Of a stretch of DNA of 64,000 nucleotides, positions 23,267 to 35,300 are shown one piece after another. Position 1 is the stretch's first letter. Each line of letters starts with the position of its first letter. Source of the DNA: Zea mays (Eukaryota > Streptophyta > Magnoliopsida > Poales > Poaceae); contig NC_050100.1 in NCBI RefSeq assembly GCF_902167145.1, forward strand, positions 215,754,081 to 215,818,080, given 5' to 3'. The notes beneath the pieces were generated by a model, which ran no database searches, was not told the origin of the DNA, and was given only the letters and a program-made list of their open reading frames with translations. A program made the position numbers and the translations under genes.

Positions 23267-24002
23267 ACACCCCCTTGATGGCATTAGACCATTGCTGGCT
23301 GTTGCAGTCACCAAAACTGCCAGTAGCCTACATTGCTGAAAAACATAAAATTTCAATAGATACAAATAAATCATATCAATAAGTGTATTAGTACTATGGT
23401 AAGAAAAAAGTCAACTTCTCCTTTAGTAGTTGTAATCAATAATATACCTCATGCACATTCAAATTTTCTCCTCTTAGTTAATTCCAGCCTGCAAGGTTGG
23501 AGTATAGCCAATCATTCACTATGATGTCAAACACAACGTTTAGCTTATGAAACATTAGAAATCACACATCTGAAGAATATGGTGATGTAAACAAAAAGAA
23601 AGAGATATTCCATTTTATGCTATTCTCAACATTAGGACACGTATCACGGGCAGAAACAAAAACTCACAATTTAACTCATGAAATAGACTGGATAAGTTCA
23701 GCAAATAGTTTTTTTAAGGACAAGTATTCGTTTTAGTTCAAAATTCAACAAACGCAAGACACCACTTCTCTTAGGTGTGTAGCTCTGCTAAATATTACAG
23801 TCAGTAACCAAGTATATCCTTAGCTATTTATTTAATAATAAATCTGGCTTAAAGAATATCAGGTGATGAGTAGATATTACAACAAATCGATCAATGCCTC
23901 ATGTACCTTATATATGCATTCTTTTTTTATAATATATCTTTCTTAAACCTCCTATGAAGAGATTGGCTGACATACTAACTTTATACAAAGGCTGCAATAG
24001 CC

Positions 24003-24252
24003 TTAGAGAAGGCCATCAGCCAGGATCATCGTCAAGTTATTAGGTGAGCAAGTGAGCCTCAGCAAAGAGGGTTTCTTAGGCGAGCTTGGCTTGCTGCTGG
24101 GACCAGTAGACCTAGGTCGCCAGGACCTAGTCGAGCAGCTCCTAAAGCACCGGCTCGCCAAATCGTTGTTGCAGCGAGATGCTCGCTCTGTGTACCGGAT
24201 CGGGTTAGTTAATGTGCAAGAATGTGTCTCCTTTGTTTTTGGTGAACCATTC
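24003..24252 (+). pseudogene. Unidentified exon-like fragment
   Basis: An open stretch containing GFLGELGLLLGPVDLG and LLKHRLAKSLLQRDARSVYR. The mirrored copy at 51842-52091 on the - strand keeps the frame nearly unchanged. The amino-acid pattern looks coding, but I recognise no family and the start and splice limits are unclear. It may be a captured exon or simply a GC-rich noncoding piece. Confidence 0.35.
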
Positions 24253-24629
24253 TAGTACTAAAACCCACAAGTGCCAAACTATTGGTTAAATTGGCCAAGT
24301 AATCTGACCCCACTAAAGATTTTGCATAAATCATAAGTATACAATCTCGTGCAAAAAACTCCTTCCACAACAATTAAAAAGGTTCGGCAAAAGAAGGAAA
24401 TCAAGAGGATCAATCAATAAGACAACAAGGAAACTAATTATCAGCTTTGACGAGTACGTGCAAAGACATATATTTTTGCTTTAGTGAGAATACAGAAGCC
24501 AAGGAATTCTGTTAGGTCGAATGGGGGGATAAGAAATTATACCTTCTTGTTCCATGCTTTTCGATTGTGAGCACATGTGCTTCGACTTCAGCAACATAGA
24601 ATGGGCGTCAGATCCTGTGTTGCCCCTGC

Positions 24630-24752
24630 TCTGGTGACCATTTAGACTTATTTGCTAGAACTACAGGTTCTGCTTTGGGGTCTGCAGCTGGAACCGGAAA
24701 AAAGGCTCATGAGTTTGTGGATACTTTATTAGGCGATGATACACAAAAGTAG
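24630..24752 (+). pseudogene. Unidentified exon-like fragment (DHLDLFARTTGSALG)
   Basis: About 40 open codons reading SGDHLDLFARTTGSALG, then AAGTGKKAHEFVDTLLGDD and a stop. The right-arm copy lies at about 51350-51475 on the - strand. The sequence looks like genuine protein, but I cannot assign a family. Probable captured exon. Confidence 0.35.
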
Positions 24753-26789
24753 TGTACAAAATCATGATCACTGCCCTGATAGTTCATTGCTAATGTGATA
24801 TGTTAACTTCACCATGCTTAGAAGACGAGTCAGCAGCAATCCTATATCCATTGATTCTACTTCATCGATTTTTTTCTTTATTAGTAAATAAGTCAGGACT
24901 GTCTTCCTGTAAGGAAAAGGTTTGTTTGGTCAATGAAATAACCAACATGCAAATTAACTGGAACCTTGAAATTGTTAAAGTTTTCCAACTATTATTACAG
25001 GCTATAACAAAAGAAAATAATAGAACAGGAAGCAAGACATCTATTAGTCAAACAACATGTCATATCTAGAAAACCAAGAGTACATTACTTTGCTTTTATA
25101 ATGCATTTGAGCATTTCTACATAAAAACAAAAGTGATGGTCATTCTGTCTAACAAACTTATCACTACACCTCAGATTATAAATTTCTAAATTTACTGGTA
25201 AGCAGCTATGATTATTAGTATTTAGTAGTGTGATGGCTGGTTTTTTTCAAAGCATAAAAAACTACAGTGTTAGCATTCTAGGGCAAAGGGAAGCACTAAT
25301 TGTTTCCTCTGCACCTAACATGGTGAAAGATGCCTATACCTGACATGGTGAAAGATTCCTATTGGTACCATTCAGTAGCTCCGTAATGCATTAATTAATT
25401 TGATGTGATAAGAAGAAAGTAGAAGTCACTCTGCATGACATGAGATTTGAACACTGAGTATAAGGAGCTAGAAACGCCGAACCATTTTTAAGCTAAGTTG
25501 CATGGCATGAACAAATGTTAAAGCCATTGATTTAAATACTCAGACTGATAGTAAAATATTTACTACCACCACCAAGGCCATACACTAACCCGATACACGT
25601 CCATTGGTGGATATGTAGGCCAATAGTTGTAAAGCAAATATATTTATCAGAACTACATAAACATAACCAACAACATAAAAAAGCCAGCTTGTCATGCTAG
25701 GACTCTAGAGCACATGAATGAGATCAAGTCTCCAAAGCTATGAACATGTTGTAACAAGAGCTAGTATCAAAGCAATGTGGCAAAAAATATTTACCCTATT
25801 GTAAGCACATGGCCACTTATTTCAATGCTGGAGGGAAGCCTTGTCCTAGCTCGAGATGATTGCCTGAATGAATCATTTATTTCTTTGGACAACTCAATGT
25901 CCTAAAAAACGAGACAGATGCAGCGTTCACCTTCTTTGTCGTTGTGTTCGCCGCCACGATATCGACGTCAAGCTCCAGTCCCACTATTGTCCCCAAATCA
26001 ATACCATACATACCTGGTATATTACTATTTATCAGTCAACATTTAGAAAATTAGGGAGCTCATCATTCAAAATTGTAAACGATTGGTAAAATGTATTACT
26101 ATTTAGTAGTAGTCTGGACCGCTACACCTAAAGGTTGTGCTCTGCAGGAATGGAAAGTAGTAGGCAGAATAGCTGCACCTGGTGGTTGTGCTCCCGCGTC
26201 GCCACTGCATCGCCCACCTTTCTTTGTCGCTGCGACCTGGAGATGCAAGTCAAACTTTGGCAACCTTTGTCTTGGCACAAAGCAGGTCTAGCAAAACAAT
26301 ATACAAGTCAGTATCAGTTAGCAAGAACATGCATTAATATATTGCAATATATCATATACATCTTAGCATTGGGGACCTGATTCTAAATAAGAAAACACGG
26401 AGCATACCAGGAAATCTCAAGAATCGTGGTTTTAAATCCAAAATCATGGATATAAGTTATGTGCGAAAGCCATGTCCCTATGTGTATGCAGAGAAGCATT
26501 TTTGTTAAATACTCAGGTTAACCCTTGCACGACAAGCACTGAGTAAACTAAACAGAAGAATCAACATATAATGTTGGATGTAGGTAGTAAGTGATTAAAT
26601 ATGGTTGGGACTACTGTTTATCACCCTTGTGAAATTGTGACCTATATACAAGTAGTTCTACATTCTTCTTTCCTTCTAGGGCTTCATAAAAAGCATACCT
26701 TCTGTTGAATTGTTATGATGTTGCCACAACTGCAAAAGAGTGGGCCTATTTCCTTTTTAGTGACATGCCCAATCACTTGTCGATTTCAA

Positions 26790-26873
26790 GAAATAAATAT
26801 TGTTCTGGGCGAGCAGCTTTCAGCTGAGGATGAAGAAGCTGTCATGGTCGAGTTTGAAAATTTGGAAGCTCAG
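26790..26873 (+). pseudogene. VPS20/CHMP6-like exon fragment, left arm
   Basis: Codons for EINIVLGEQLSAEDEEAVMV and EFENLEAQ, the C-terminal acidic helix motif of the ESCRT-III subunit VPS20 (CHMP6), which works in endosomal membrane scission. Only this exon and the next one (27309) are present; the N-terminal helices and start codon are absent. The preceding TTTCAAG could be the old splice acceptor. The right-arm copy has MAEF where this one has MVEF, closer to the family. Confidence 0.75.
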
Positions 26874-27308
26874 GGTTGGCCAACAAAGCATCTAGAGTTC
26901 TTATCTGTTGAGAAGTACTTTTCACTCTTGGTCATCAATCCTCCTCTCGTGTATAAATATTGTCCCTGATCAGGCCGAACCAGAAAGAAGACCCACAAAT
27001 TATGTCTAACAACCTGATTCCCTGTGAATGCTAACATCACAGTAGGCATTACAGGGCTTAACCTCTGATTAGTCTCTCTCCCATGATCCTCAGCTATTCT
27101 GATTCATTTTATTTATTCACATAAGCACTTGAAATGCTCCAGAAATGTTTTTATCTGGCCTCTTTTTAGTGGCATGAACATGACAATGTCAATGATTTTG
27201 AGCAATCACACTTAAAAGCTCCAGAATTTGAAGTGAGACGTAGACAGTTCTGTTTATGTCTTGCTAGTTTAAAGTCTACCTTAGTTCTCACATCGCCTTC
27301 CTTTGCAG

Positions 27309-27458
27309 CTTGTCGTTGAGTCTTTGCCATACGCTCCTGTTACCGAAGTAAGGCTTGAAGAGAAAACGAAAGCTCCGGCTGACACAGAAGCTGCTCCTGA
27401 GGACATCGATGACGTTATCGAGCTTCCTGATGTGCCTACGAAAGTGCCAGAGAGGCCT
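27309..27458 (+). pseudogene. VPS20/CHMP6-like last-part exon, left arm, first half
   Basis: The exon starts after the acceptor CTTTGCAG (ends 27308) and reads LVVESLPYAPVTEVRLEEK ... DDVIELPDVPTKVPER. The LPDVPTK motif is typical of plant VPS20 tails. It is cut at 27458 by Sirevirus-2 and resumes at 39216. The uninterrupted copy is at 48635-48806 in the right arm. Confidence 0.75.
27454..27458. repeat. Target site duplication of Sirevirus-2, left copy (GGCCT)
   Basis: GGCCT recurs at 39211-39215. The right arm has the unduplicated site (AGGCC at 48657-48661), which confirms the insertion boundaries independently. Confidence 0.96.
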
Positions 27459-29740
27459 TGAAAGTTGCCTAGAGGGGGGGTGAATAGGCAAGCTAAAACT
27501 TTTTCAACAAAAACTAGAAGCAAACTGGGTAAAACTGAATTGATCTCGAAATTCACCCAGTTAACTTTGGAAATGAGATGTTCTAAATGATCCACAGGGT
27601 TCAAAGTAGTAGATCTGAGAAGGGCACTTCTCAAAATCCACACACCAAAAAGATATAAACAATCTTCCACGGAATGGTGAGAGAACGAAGAACACTAACA
27701 AACACAATGAGCAAGAACACAAGAGACACAAGATTTATCCCGAGGTTCGGTCACACCACAAAAGGTGCCCTACTTCCTCGTTGAGGCGCCCACAAAGAGC
27801 CGGGTCTCTTTCAACCCTAATCCTCCCTTTGCCGACCACAAAGGTCAAGCCCACACAATAATCTTTGCTCAAACGAGCGGGTAATACAAACTTTCTTGTG
27901 GTCTTCCACAAGATTTGGAGACTCACAAAAGACACCTAGTCGTCTAGGAGCTAGAAGCTCCAAGAGTAATGAATCCACAAAGAACTCGATGTAGTACCAA
28001 AGCTCGAATGAAGAAGAAGAGCAAGAGAGATTTAGAGATGAACCACAAAACCGCAGCTCTCAAGCTCACTCAAAGATTTCTCTCCAAAGATTTGAAATGG
28101 GAGAGGCAAGAGATGTGTGTGTGAGAGAGGGAGGTGTTTCTTGGGTTAGAAATGGAGTTCAAATTGTGCTCCCTGCTTTGGGGAGAGAGGTAGGAGGTAG
28201 TATATATAGGTGGAGCTCAAAACTAGCCGTTTGGGCAGATTTTTCTGCCTGAGACCGGTTGAACCGCCTCCTAGGGCGGTTGAACCGCCCCTGCCAGGCC
28301 TGGCAGCCTGTCTGCCAGTCTGACTGGCAGACTGACGCGCAGACTGACCGCAGACTGGTCAAAGTTGACCAAAACCGGTTGAACCGCCCAGGGGGGCGGT
28401 TGAACCGCCCCTGACAGCTCCTGGCGACCTGTTTGCCAGTCTGACTGGCAGACTGCAGATCAGAGGTCAGAGGGGTCAGAGACCAGCTGAACTGCCCCTC
28501 AGGACCAGTTCAACCGGTCTTGACCAGTGAGTTTAGGAGAGAAAACCCCAGCTCAACTGCTCGGAGGCAAGTTCAGCTGGTGTATGGTCAAAGAGGTTCA
28601 CAGCTGAAGTTGAGTTCAGCTGAAGTTGAGAAAGCTCAACTCAGCTGAAGTTCAGCTCAGCTGAAAAGCTCAACACAGCTGAAGTCAAGTTCAGCTGGAA
28701 AGCTCAGCTGCAGTTGAAGAAGTTCAGCTGCTTTTCAGCAAGAACACTCTAGGTTTCTCAACCCTAACCATGGTCAACCATAGAACGTTAAAGAGATTTT
28801 TGCTTTTCAAAAATAGCTTTTGAATAGAGAGGTTTGAGCTTTGGCAAACACCAACCTTCTTTTTGGATCCCCCTTTATAGTACGACGATTCCTATACTCA
28901 AGTTAAATAAAATATAATGAAGTAAACTCCTTGAGTCATTGGTGTCTCATGTGTGATTTCTCCATGGCATTGCTTCATAAGGATCACAAACATCTTTGTC
29001 TCACCTTTTGAAGCAAACTCAAATCAAACCCAGTGACTTGTACCATATCACCTTATATGAGTTCAAATCATGGCTTCAAGTCACCTTACTGATGCATCAA
29101 CATGTTATAACTCTTCATAGCTGATTAGTTCATCGACTTAGTGCAAGTACTCTCTTCTTCACCTTAGCCATGGTACCTCGGTCTACAAGCCGTCGCTTGA
29201 CCTTCACCTTCGCTTAGTTCCTCGAAGCCCTTTCCTTGCTATCTTCACCCTATCAAGCCATTCTTGAGTCACATCAAATTGAGCATCCATTGAGAGAATC
29301 ATTTCTTCAATATTGTGAATCTTGCTTGAATGTCTTCTAGATATAATTGTCAAGATCAATCAAGCTCTAGTTTGATTCCCATAAAAGCATATATGGACTG
29401 ACAGTAATATGGTCAAGCCAATTCACGATTCCTCATATCTTATTCTCTTTGGCTTGACCAATCCTCTAAATCACTTTGTCCTCTATTCTGGTCATATGTA
29501 GTGATTTCTCAGGTCTTGTCCATATATTCAAACCAATATAGAGATCATATTATATCCATTTGCATTGTCTCATTGGTTATTTTAACCTCGTGTTGAACCT
29601 TTGTTCACTAATCATTATACACTATTCAAGTATGTTCATCATACTGAATTTCCTGTTCAACACTTAGCAAACTCGTTAGACCTTTAAATGTGTTGTTATC
29701 CAAATCACCAAAACTCACAAAAGGGATGAATGCACTTTCA
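27459..29740 (-). repeat. Sirevirus-2 3' LTR
   Basis: 2282 bp, starting TGAAAGTTGCC and ending GCACTTTCA on the + strand. TATATATA at 28201-28208 is the core promoter on the - strand. Palindromic GGTTGAACCGCC and TTCAGCTGAA clusters lie at 28251-28440 and 28600-28740, upstream of that box in the element's sense. One extra T near 29583 relative to the other copy. Confidence 0.95.
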
Positions 29741-29758
29741 ATCTCCCCCTTTTTGGTG
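29741..29758 (-). other. Sirevirus-2 polypurine tract
   Basis: On the - strand CACCAAAAAGGGGGAGAT directly precedes the 3' LTR. It is nearly the same as the Sirevirus-1 tract at 21919-21936. Confidence 0.9.
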
Positions 29759-30585
29759 ATTGATGACAACACATTTAAAGCTTACATAAGATTTGATAAA
29801 TAAGATTTTAAATCCTATGATATAGTTTCCTCCCCCTAAATATGTGCATTTCAGAAAATAACACTTTTGTACTCAAATGCCAAAAGCACATATTTAGGTC
29901 AAAGTATAGACAACTTATATCATAATATTCATAGGGTGCAGTGTGTCATAAAATAAACGTGATGCTCATGACATGGAATGCACTTATCAACTTTCTTCAT
30001 CTTATGTTTTTCTTATGACTTCCCTTTTTTGTTAATTATTTCTCCCATTTTTAAAAGTCTTCTAACACTTAGTTATATAAGACTAAAGGTAAGCTTTAAT
30101 GCACAATTTCTCCCCCTTTGTCATAAATCTCCAAAAAGGATACAAAGAATATAAAGGATAGAAATTATGATTAAGCGAGATGTGAACACACTATCATGAA
30201 AGGGATCCTTAGATGGCACAAAGGTAATGGATAAGTGTCACAAGTGATGTACCTTTGCGTTTTACCTTTTCAAGGGGTTTCCAGACTTGTGTTGTATTTA
30301 GAGTTCATTTTGCAATCTCTTGTCGGCATAATTGTGACATAGGTCCAAGATATCAAATGAATATTGTCATACTAATTGAAAGATAAATCTTGATACCTGG
30401 AGTCTAGATGTCACCTAGCATTTTCTTATCATAACAAGAGACAGCATGAAAATTGCACAAGTATGGATTATACAACTAGTGATCATGTACGAAAAATATC
30501 AATTGAAAACCACCAATTGATACAATTTGATAGATAATCAGATCACTAATTGCATATTACACTAAGTTCTCCTCAAGTTTTAGTG

Positions 30586-30588
<3 letters not shown>

Positions 30589-30628
<40 letters not shown>
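30589..30628. repeat. (AT)20 microsatellite
   Basis: Forty bases of uninterrupted AT within the noncoding part of Sirevirus-2. Confidence 0.97.
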
Positions 30629-30631
<3 letters not shown>

Positions 30632-33600
30632 TTCAACTGATATCTGTTGAGAGTACTTATTTGCAACTTAAAGTACCATTGGCATAAAAGGAGTATCAAT
30701 TGAACACAATCATGCAACTTAAGAAACATGTGCACTATTTAATCAATAAAGTTCTAGACATGAGAATTTATAAGCTATGCTACTTCAGACATTTGCAATC
30801 CAAAAGGATGTGATACATATTTACCAATTTTAGATGACGTTGGAGTAGCATATAAAAGAGAAACTCATTCTCTTATGAAATGTATAGAAGATACATTTAT
30901 TGGAGCAAAGAATCTTTGATACCCATCAAAAATTTGCAGTGGAAGCGATTGTCTTTGCCCGAAGATTCCTTTCTAATTTGAGACTTCACACATAATAGAC
31001 TTGGAAATGAAGTTAGTCTCAAAGATTCAAATTATAGACTATTCTCCCCCTAAATGTGTGCATACAAGTGATGAATACTTGTTTAGCTTATGCACTTGGA
31101 CTTGTGAGGCCAGGGGATTAAGTTCTACAATTTGAACCTTGGTATAAAGTATGAAAATATGAAATTGCACCAATTTAAGGAATTACTCATAATCAAAAGG
31201 TATACTAATAGACATGATATGCAATATTTTAAGCCAAGATTCAAGTGCAACCTTATGATGTGACTTAAGATATTGCATTTACATGCACACACTAGCATGT
31301 AAGAGCCTAGATACACAAATGTAATATAATAGTTCATGGAGTGACACACCTTTGTTCTACGCCACATGGTCTCCATTATAATCATGAATTTCCATCTTAG
31401 CTTTTGATGGGCTTGACATTTCAAAGAGAAACTTATCCTCTTCAAACAATTAAGAGAAATTCTTCATTTCTATGGAACCATTCATCCTCATTTGATGTTC
31501 TCCAAGGTGTGAGACTACACAACATGAACTTGAAAGAATTCATTAGTCTCACAAGATATAGGCTAAACTCTCCCTCAATTTGTGCATGCAAGAGTACACA
31601 AAGTACACTTATGCACATCAACAATACGAGGTTAAAGGAGATGTTTGCACTATATCTTGGTTTAACATAACATGCTTTAAATAGATGATGAAAATTATAC
31701 CAATTAAAAGTTTAAGAACTAAAAGTATATCAATTGAAATTTTGAAGGGTAAAGCATGCTAATATGAACCTCAAACCTCATAATGAAGGATATCATATAA
31801 ATATGTCGCTACATCTTCATTATTTGGTTGACAAAAAAAATATAACTCCCTTCTTGAATCACTGTGATCTCTTTTCTCTTACGATTTCATCCAACCAAGT
31901 GATCATGAACTTCTTTCATCTTGGCTTGGTTCAATCATACTTGATATGAGACCCATTGAAACTCAATGATTGAAACAACCAAGACTCTTATATCCGTGGA
32001 TTTTGAATCCATCTTGAAAGCACTTGAAAGGACCTTATTTAAACACTTAGAAAAGAGAGCATTAGAAACACAAGGGAGGGTTTCACAAATGATAATCCTT
32101 ATATGAGGATGGAAAATGAATCATCATTCTTGAAACCCAAAAAGGATAGACTAAATTCCTTTAAATTAGTGCACACATATAGTTGATGTCAAAGTTATAT
32201 GCACTATTGAACATTTTATATTGCAAGGAATTTAACCTATACTATGGTACATCCCACTAAGGATAGAATACTAAAACAACTGAAGGTGAGGAAGTTTTCA
32301 TACCTTGGCCTCTTATCAACTTCTTCTTACTTTAGTTGAATAGTATCCTTTAAGCTTGTGATTTATCCAATTTAAAACAAGCACCATCTCTTAACATAGA
32401 TTTTCTATGGATAAACTCAACACAAGAGATGGCATTAGTAGCACAAGCACTAATTTCTTATTTAGCAACCCTTTATATGTGGAAGGCAAGCGAGTTGCTA
32501 AAATAGAGAAACCTCATAATATGGACTAAATTTCCCTTGAGCCCTCATGCACAATATATTTTGAATGACATGGATAATATGCATGGTTGTTCAATGAAGT
32601 TTAAAGGGCTGACTTAATCCATATTATGATGAGTGTCTAATCTGGAAGAATAAAATCAAAATTAACTAGATAGAAAATACGTCACATAATTTTGAATTGT
32701 TGACCATATGATAATATTCATTAATCTTCCAATTGGACCTTTATTTCATAATCAACAACTGATGTGTATCCTCAAGTGCTTCTTCTTCCTTAGTGGCTAC
32801 ACAAGTCACAAAAGAGATAAGATTTGAAAATAATACGCACTTGAGATTCAGTTGTTACCACCCTTGCTACTATCTCCAAATATGATTTATACATTCAATA
32901 TCGAGCACCCAACTTAATCCATTGAAGGTGTGATCCTGCAAAACAAGTTTAAGCTTCATATCTTGGTACCCAATTTGAATTGGGTCCTTTGAGATTAGTA
33001 GGAAGAGCCTTGAGTACCCACACAATCCTTATTGTAACCTTTCTCTTTGTGTAGGCACTCACATATACTTGACAACCATCTTACATGGTTTCAAGTCAAT
33101 ATTTAATCACATAGATAAAAACTAGAGTTAAGAATAGGAGCCTTTTCTCCTTTTATTAATACATCGGTGTGTTGCCTTCTTGATGATGAACCTACCTTGA
33201 CTTTGGGTGCACCTAGCTTATCAAGGTTAGTTGCACATGCATTCATATCATAAAGACAAGTTATGCATGGAATTTACAACTTAGTGATCCAATTCAATGT
33301 GAAGCATATGGATACCGATTTAAGTAGATTTCTAAGATACGAAAATATGGGTTTCCAAATTTTAGAGAGTATGGATCACTAATTGTACTTTTTACAGTTT
33401 AAAAATCATATCCATGTTAGTGCATATGTATGTCATGAATATCAACAAAAAGACTCTTATGCACTTTTAGAATTAATGAAAAGGGAATTTTAAACTGCAT
33501 CAAGAGTAGCTATTTAGAAAACAAAGATTACAATCCATATGAATGAAATACAAATTTACCATTTTGGATTGTCTTAGTATAGCTTACTCAAGTGAAACTT

Positions 33601-35300
33601 ATTCTCTATGACACAAGATATATAATGTTCTCCCACTAGATATGTGCATCAAGTATTTGAGTGACTTGCCACATGCACTTTCAATTCATTTAAGAGTCTC
33701 ATGAGGAGTATATTACATATCATGGTCAAGGCATGACAAATTTGCAATGAATTAACTTATGCCTAAGAATACTTACCACCATATAAATGTACCATTTGTT
33801 ATACCAATTTGACAGATCTTACTATCTGTGGTGGTGTCACCTTAGTATTCTTCTTTTCATCATTTGTGGAGACTTCCTTCTTTGTTATCTCTTTTCCTTT
33901 TAAAACTAGTCGATAAAACACTTTGAAAAGAGGTATTAGTAGTACAAGGAAGTATTTAATGAATGATGATATCTATATATGAATGGCAAACAAATCATCA
34001 TTTATTAGGCGTAAAGGCATAAATTAAATTCCTTTTAAATTAATGCACATGGATGAGTGAATTAATAATATGCACCAATTTACAAATTTAAGCCAAAAAG
34101 AATTTAACATTCATATTGACTTTCCTTTCCATAGAATATATTATTACCAATTGAAAGAATGCCACTTGGAAGGAACTACTATGATCAACTACCAATTGAA
34201 GCAATTTGTTCCATACCTTTGCCTTGAGCATTCCAAATCTTTCTTTGTTTGAAGATTAACCTTTAATGCTTGTGATTTTACCAAATGAAAGAGCACAATC
34301 TCTACTTATGAATTTCCATGAAATGGCTTAAAAGAGATTGCATTAGAAACACAAACAATAGTTTCCTATTTAGAAACCTCTAGTATATGAACGACAAGAA
34401 GGTTACTAAAATAAGGAAACTTCATGATATGAACTAAATTGCCCTTACAAGCATCATGCATAACACCAAAATTAAACAAGGTGAAAAAAAACATGATTAT
34501 TTAATTAAGTTTACATGGCAAGTTTAATTCATAGCATGGTGAGTGATTAATGTAGAAGACTCAAAACCAATTTAAATGAGAATGAATACATCACATAGTA
34601 TTGGTTCGATGTTCTTTGAACGTTGAATGTCACACTCCATTTGGGAAACACATTCTCATGTTGTGAAACTACATAAATCACTTAGATAAAAACATTAGTC
34701 TCACAACTTTAGTCATATAGAGAATTTCCCTTTTGGTAAGTGCTTTAAGAATTTGAATTTCTTAGCACTTTATTCATTTAAGAACATGGGATAATCCTCT
34801 TTATGTCTAGGTCATGGCAATAATACGATAATCAATTTGAAATATGCCACAAGATACATACAACCAATTTAAAGCATGTAGATTGTCATAATATAAAAAT
34901 ATGAACTTGCAATCTACCATATAATTAGATCCTTTCCAAAGCAAGGTAAAATCTTTTAAGTTCATTCTCAAGTGCTTCATTTTTCCTATGTGGCTACAAA
35001 AGACACAAAGGAATATACCAATTAAAAGCAATGTGCACTTAAGAATTAATTGTTACCATCCTTTGGATATCACTTGGTTGTAGGCCTTTTGCTTGATTCC
35101 CACAAAGGTTAATCCTTATTCCCTACAACACAAGTTCTTGCTAGAGATGAATATGAAGTTAGTGATATAACAACTCAATTCATCTTTGGGTCAATCTTAA
35201 AGGATAGACAATGTAAGATTGATAGCTTGAGATAAGAATTGAGTTAAACCGCTCAAGCACCCCAAAGCTTCATATCATCTGTGGGTACCTGCAAAACTTA

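Larger units (their letters stand above)
23267..26714. other. Left Helitron body, mostly noncoding
   Basis: This is AT-rich sequence matching the right arm at about 49400-52844. No recognised gene. Two short open stretches look exon-like: 24003-24252 (about 67 codons plus upstream, + strand) and 24630-24752. A third at 26135-26290 lies next to a GC-rich patch. No family was recognised for any of them, and each keeps its form in the right arm. Confidence 0.7.
29741..35300 (-). other. Sirevirus-2 5.5 kb AT-rich region without coding capacity
   Basis: No frame longer than about 106 codons and no recognisable domain on either strand. It contains diverged internal repeats: 32030-32215 resembles 33900-34080, and 32390-32570 resembles 34270-34460. 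A motif reading CTCCCCCTAAAT(A/G)TGTGCAT on the + strand (a polypurine-like run on the - strand) recurs near 29830, 31045 and, weaker, 33631. A perfect AT microsatellite lies at 30589-30628. Nothing else is seen. Confidence 0.8.
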
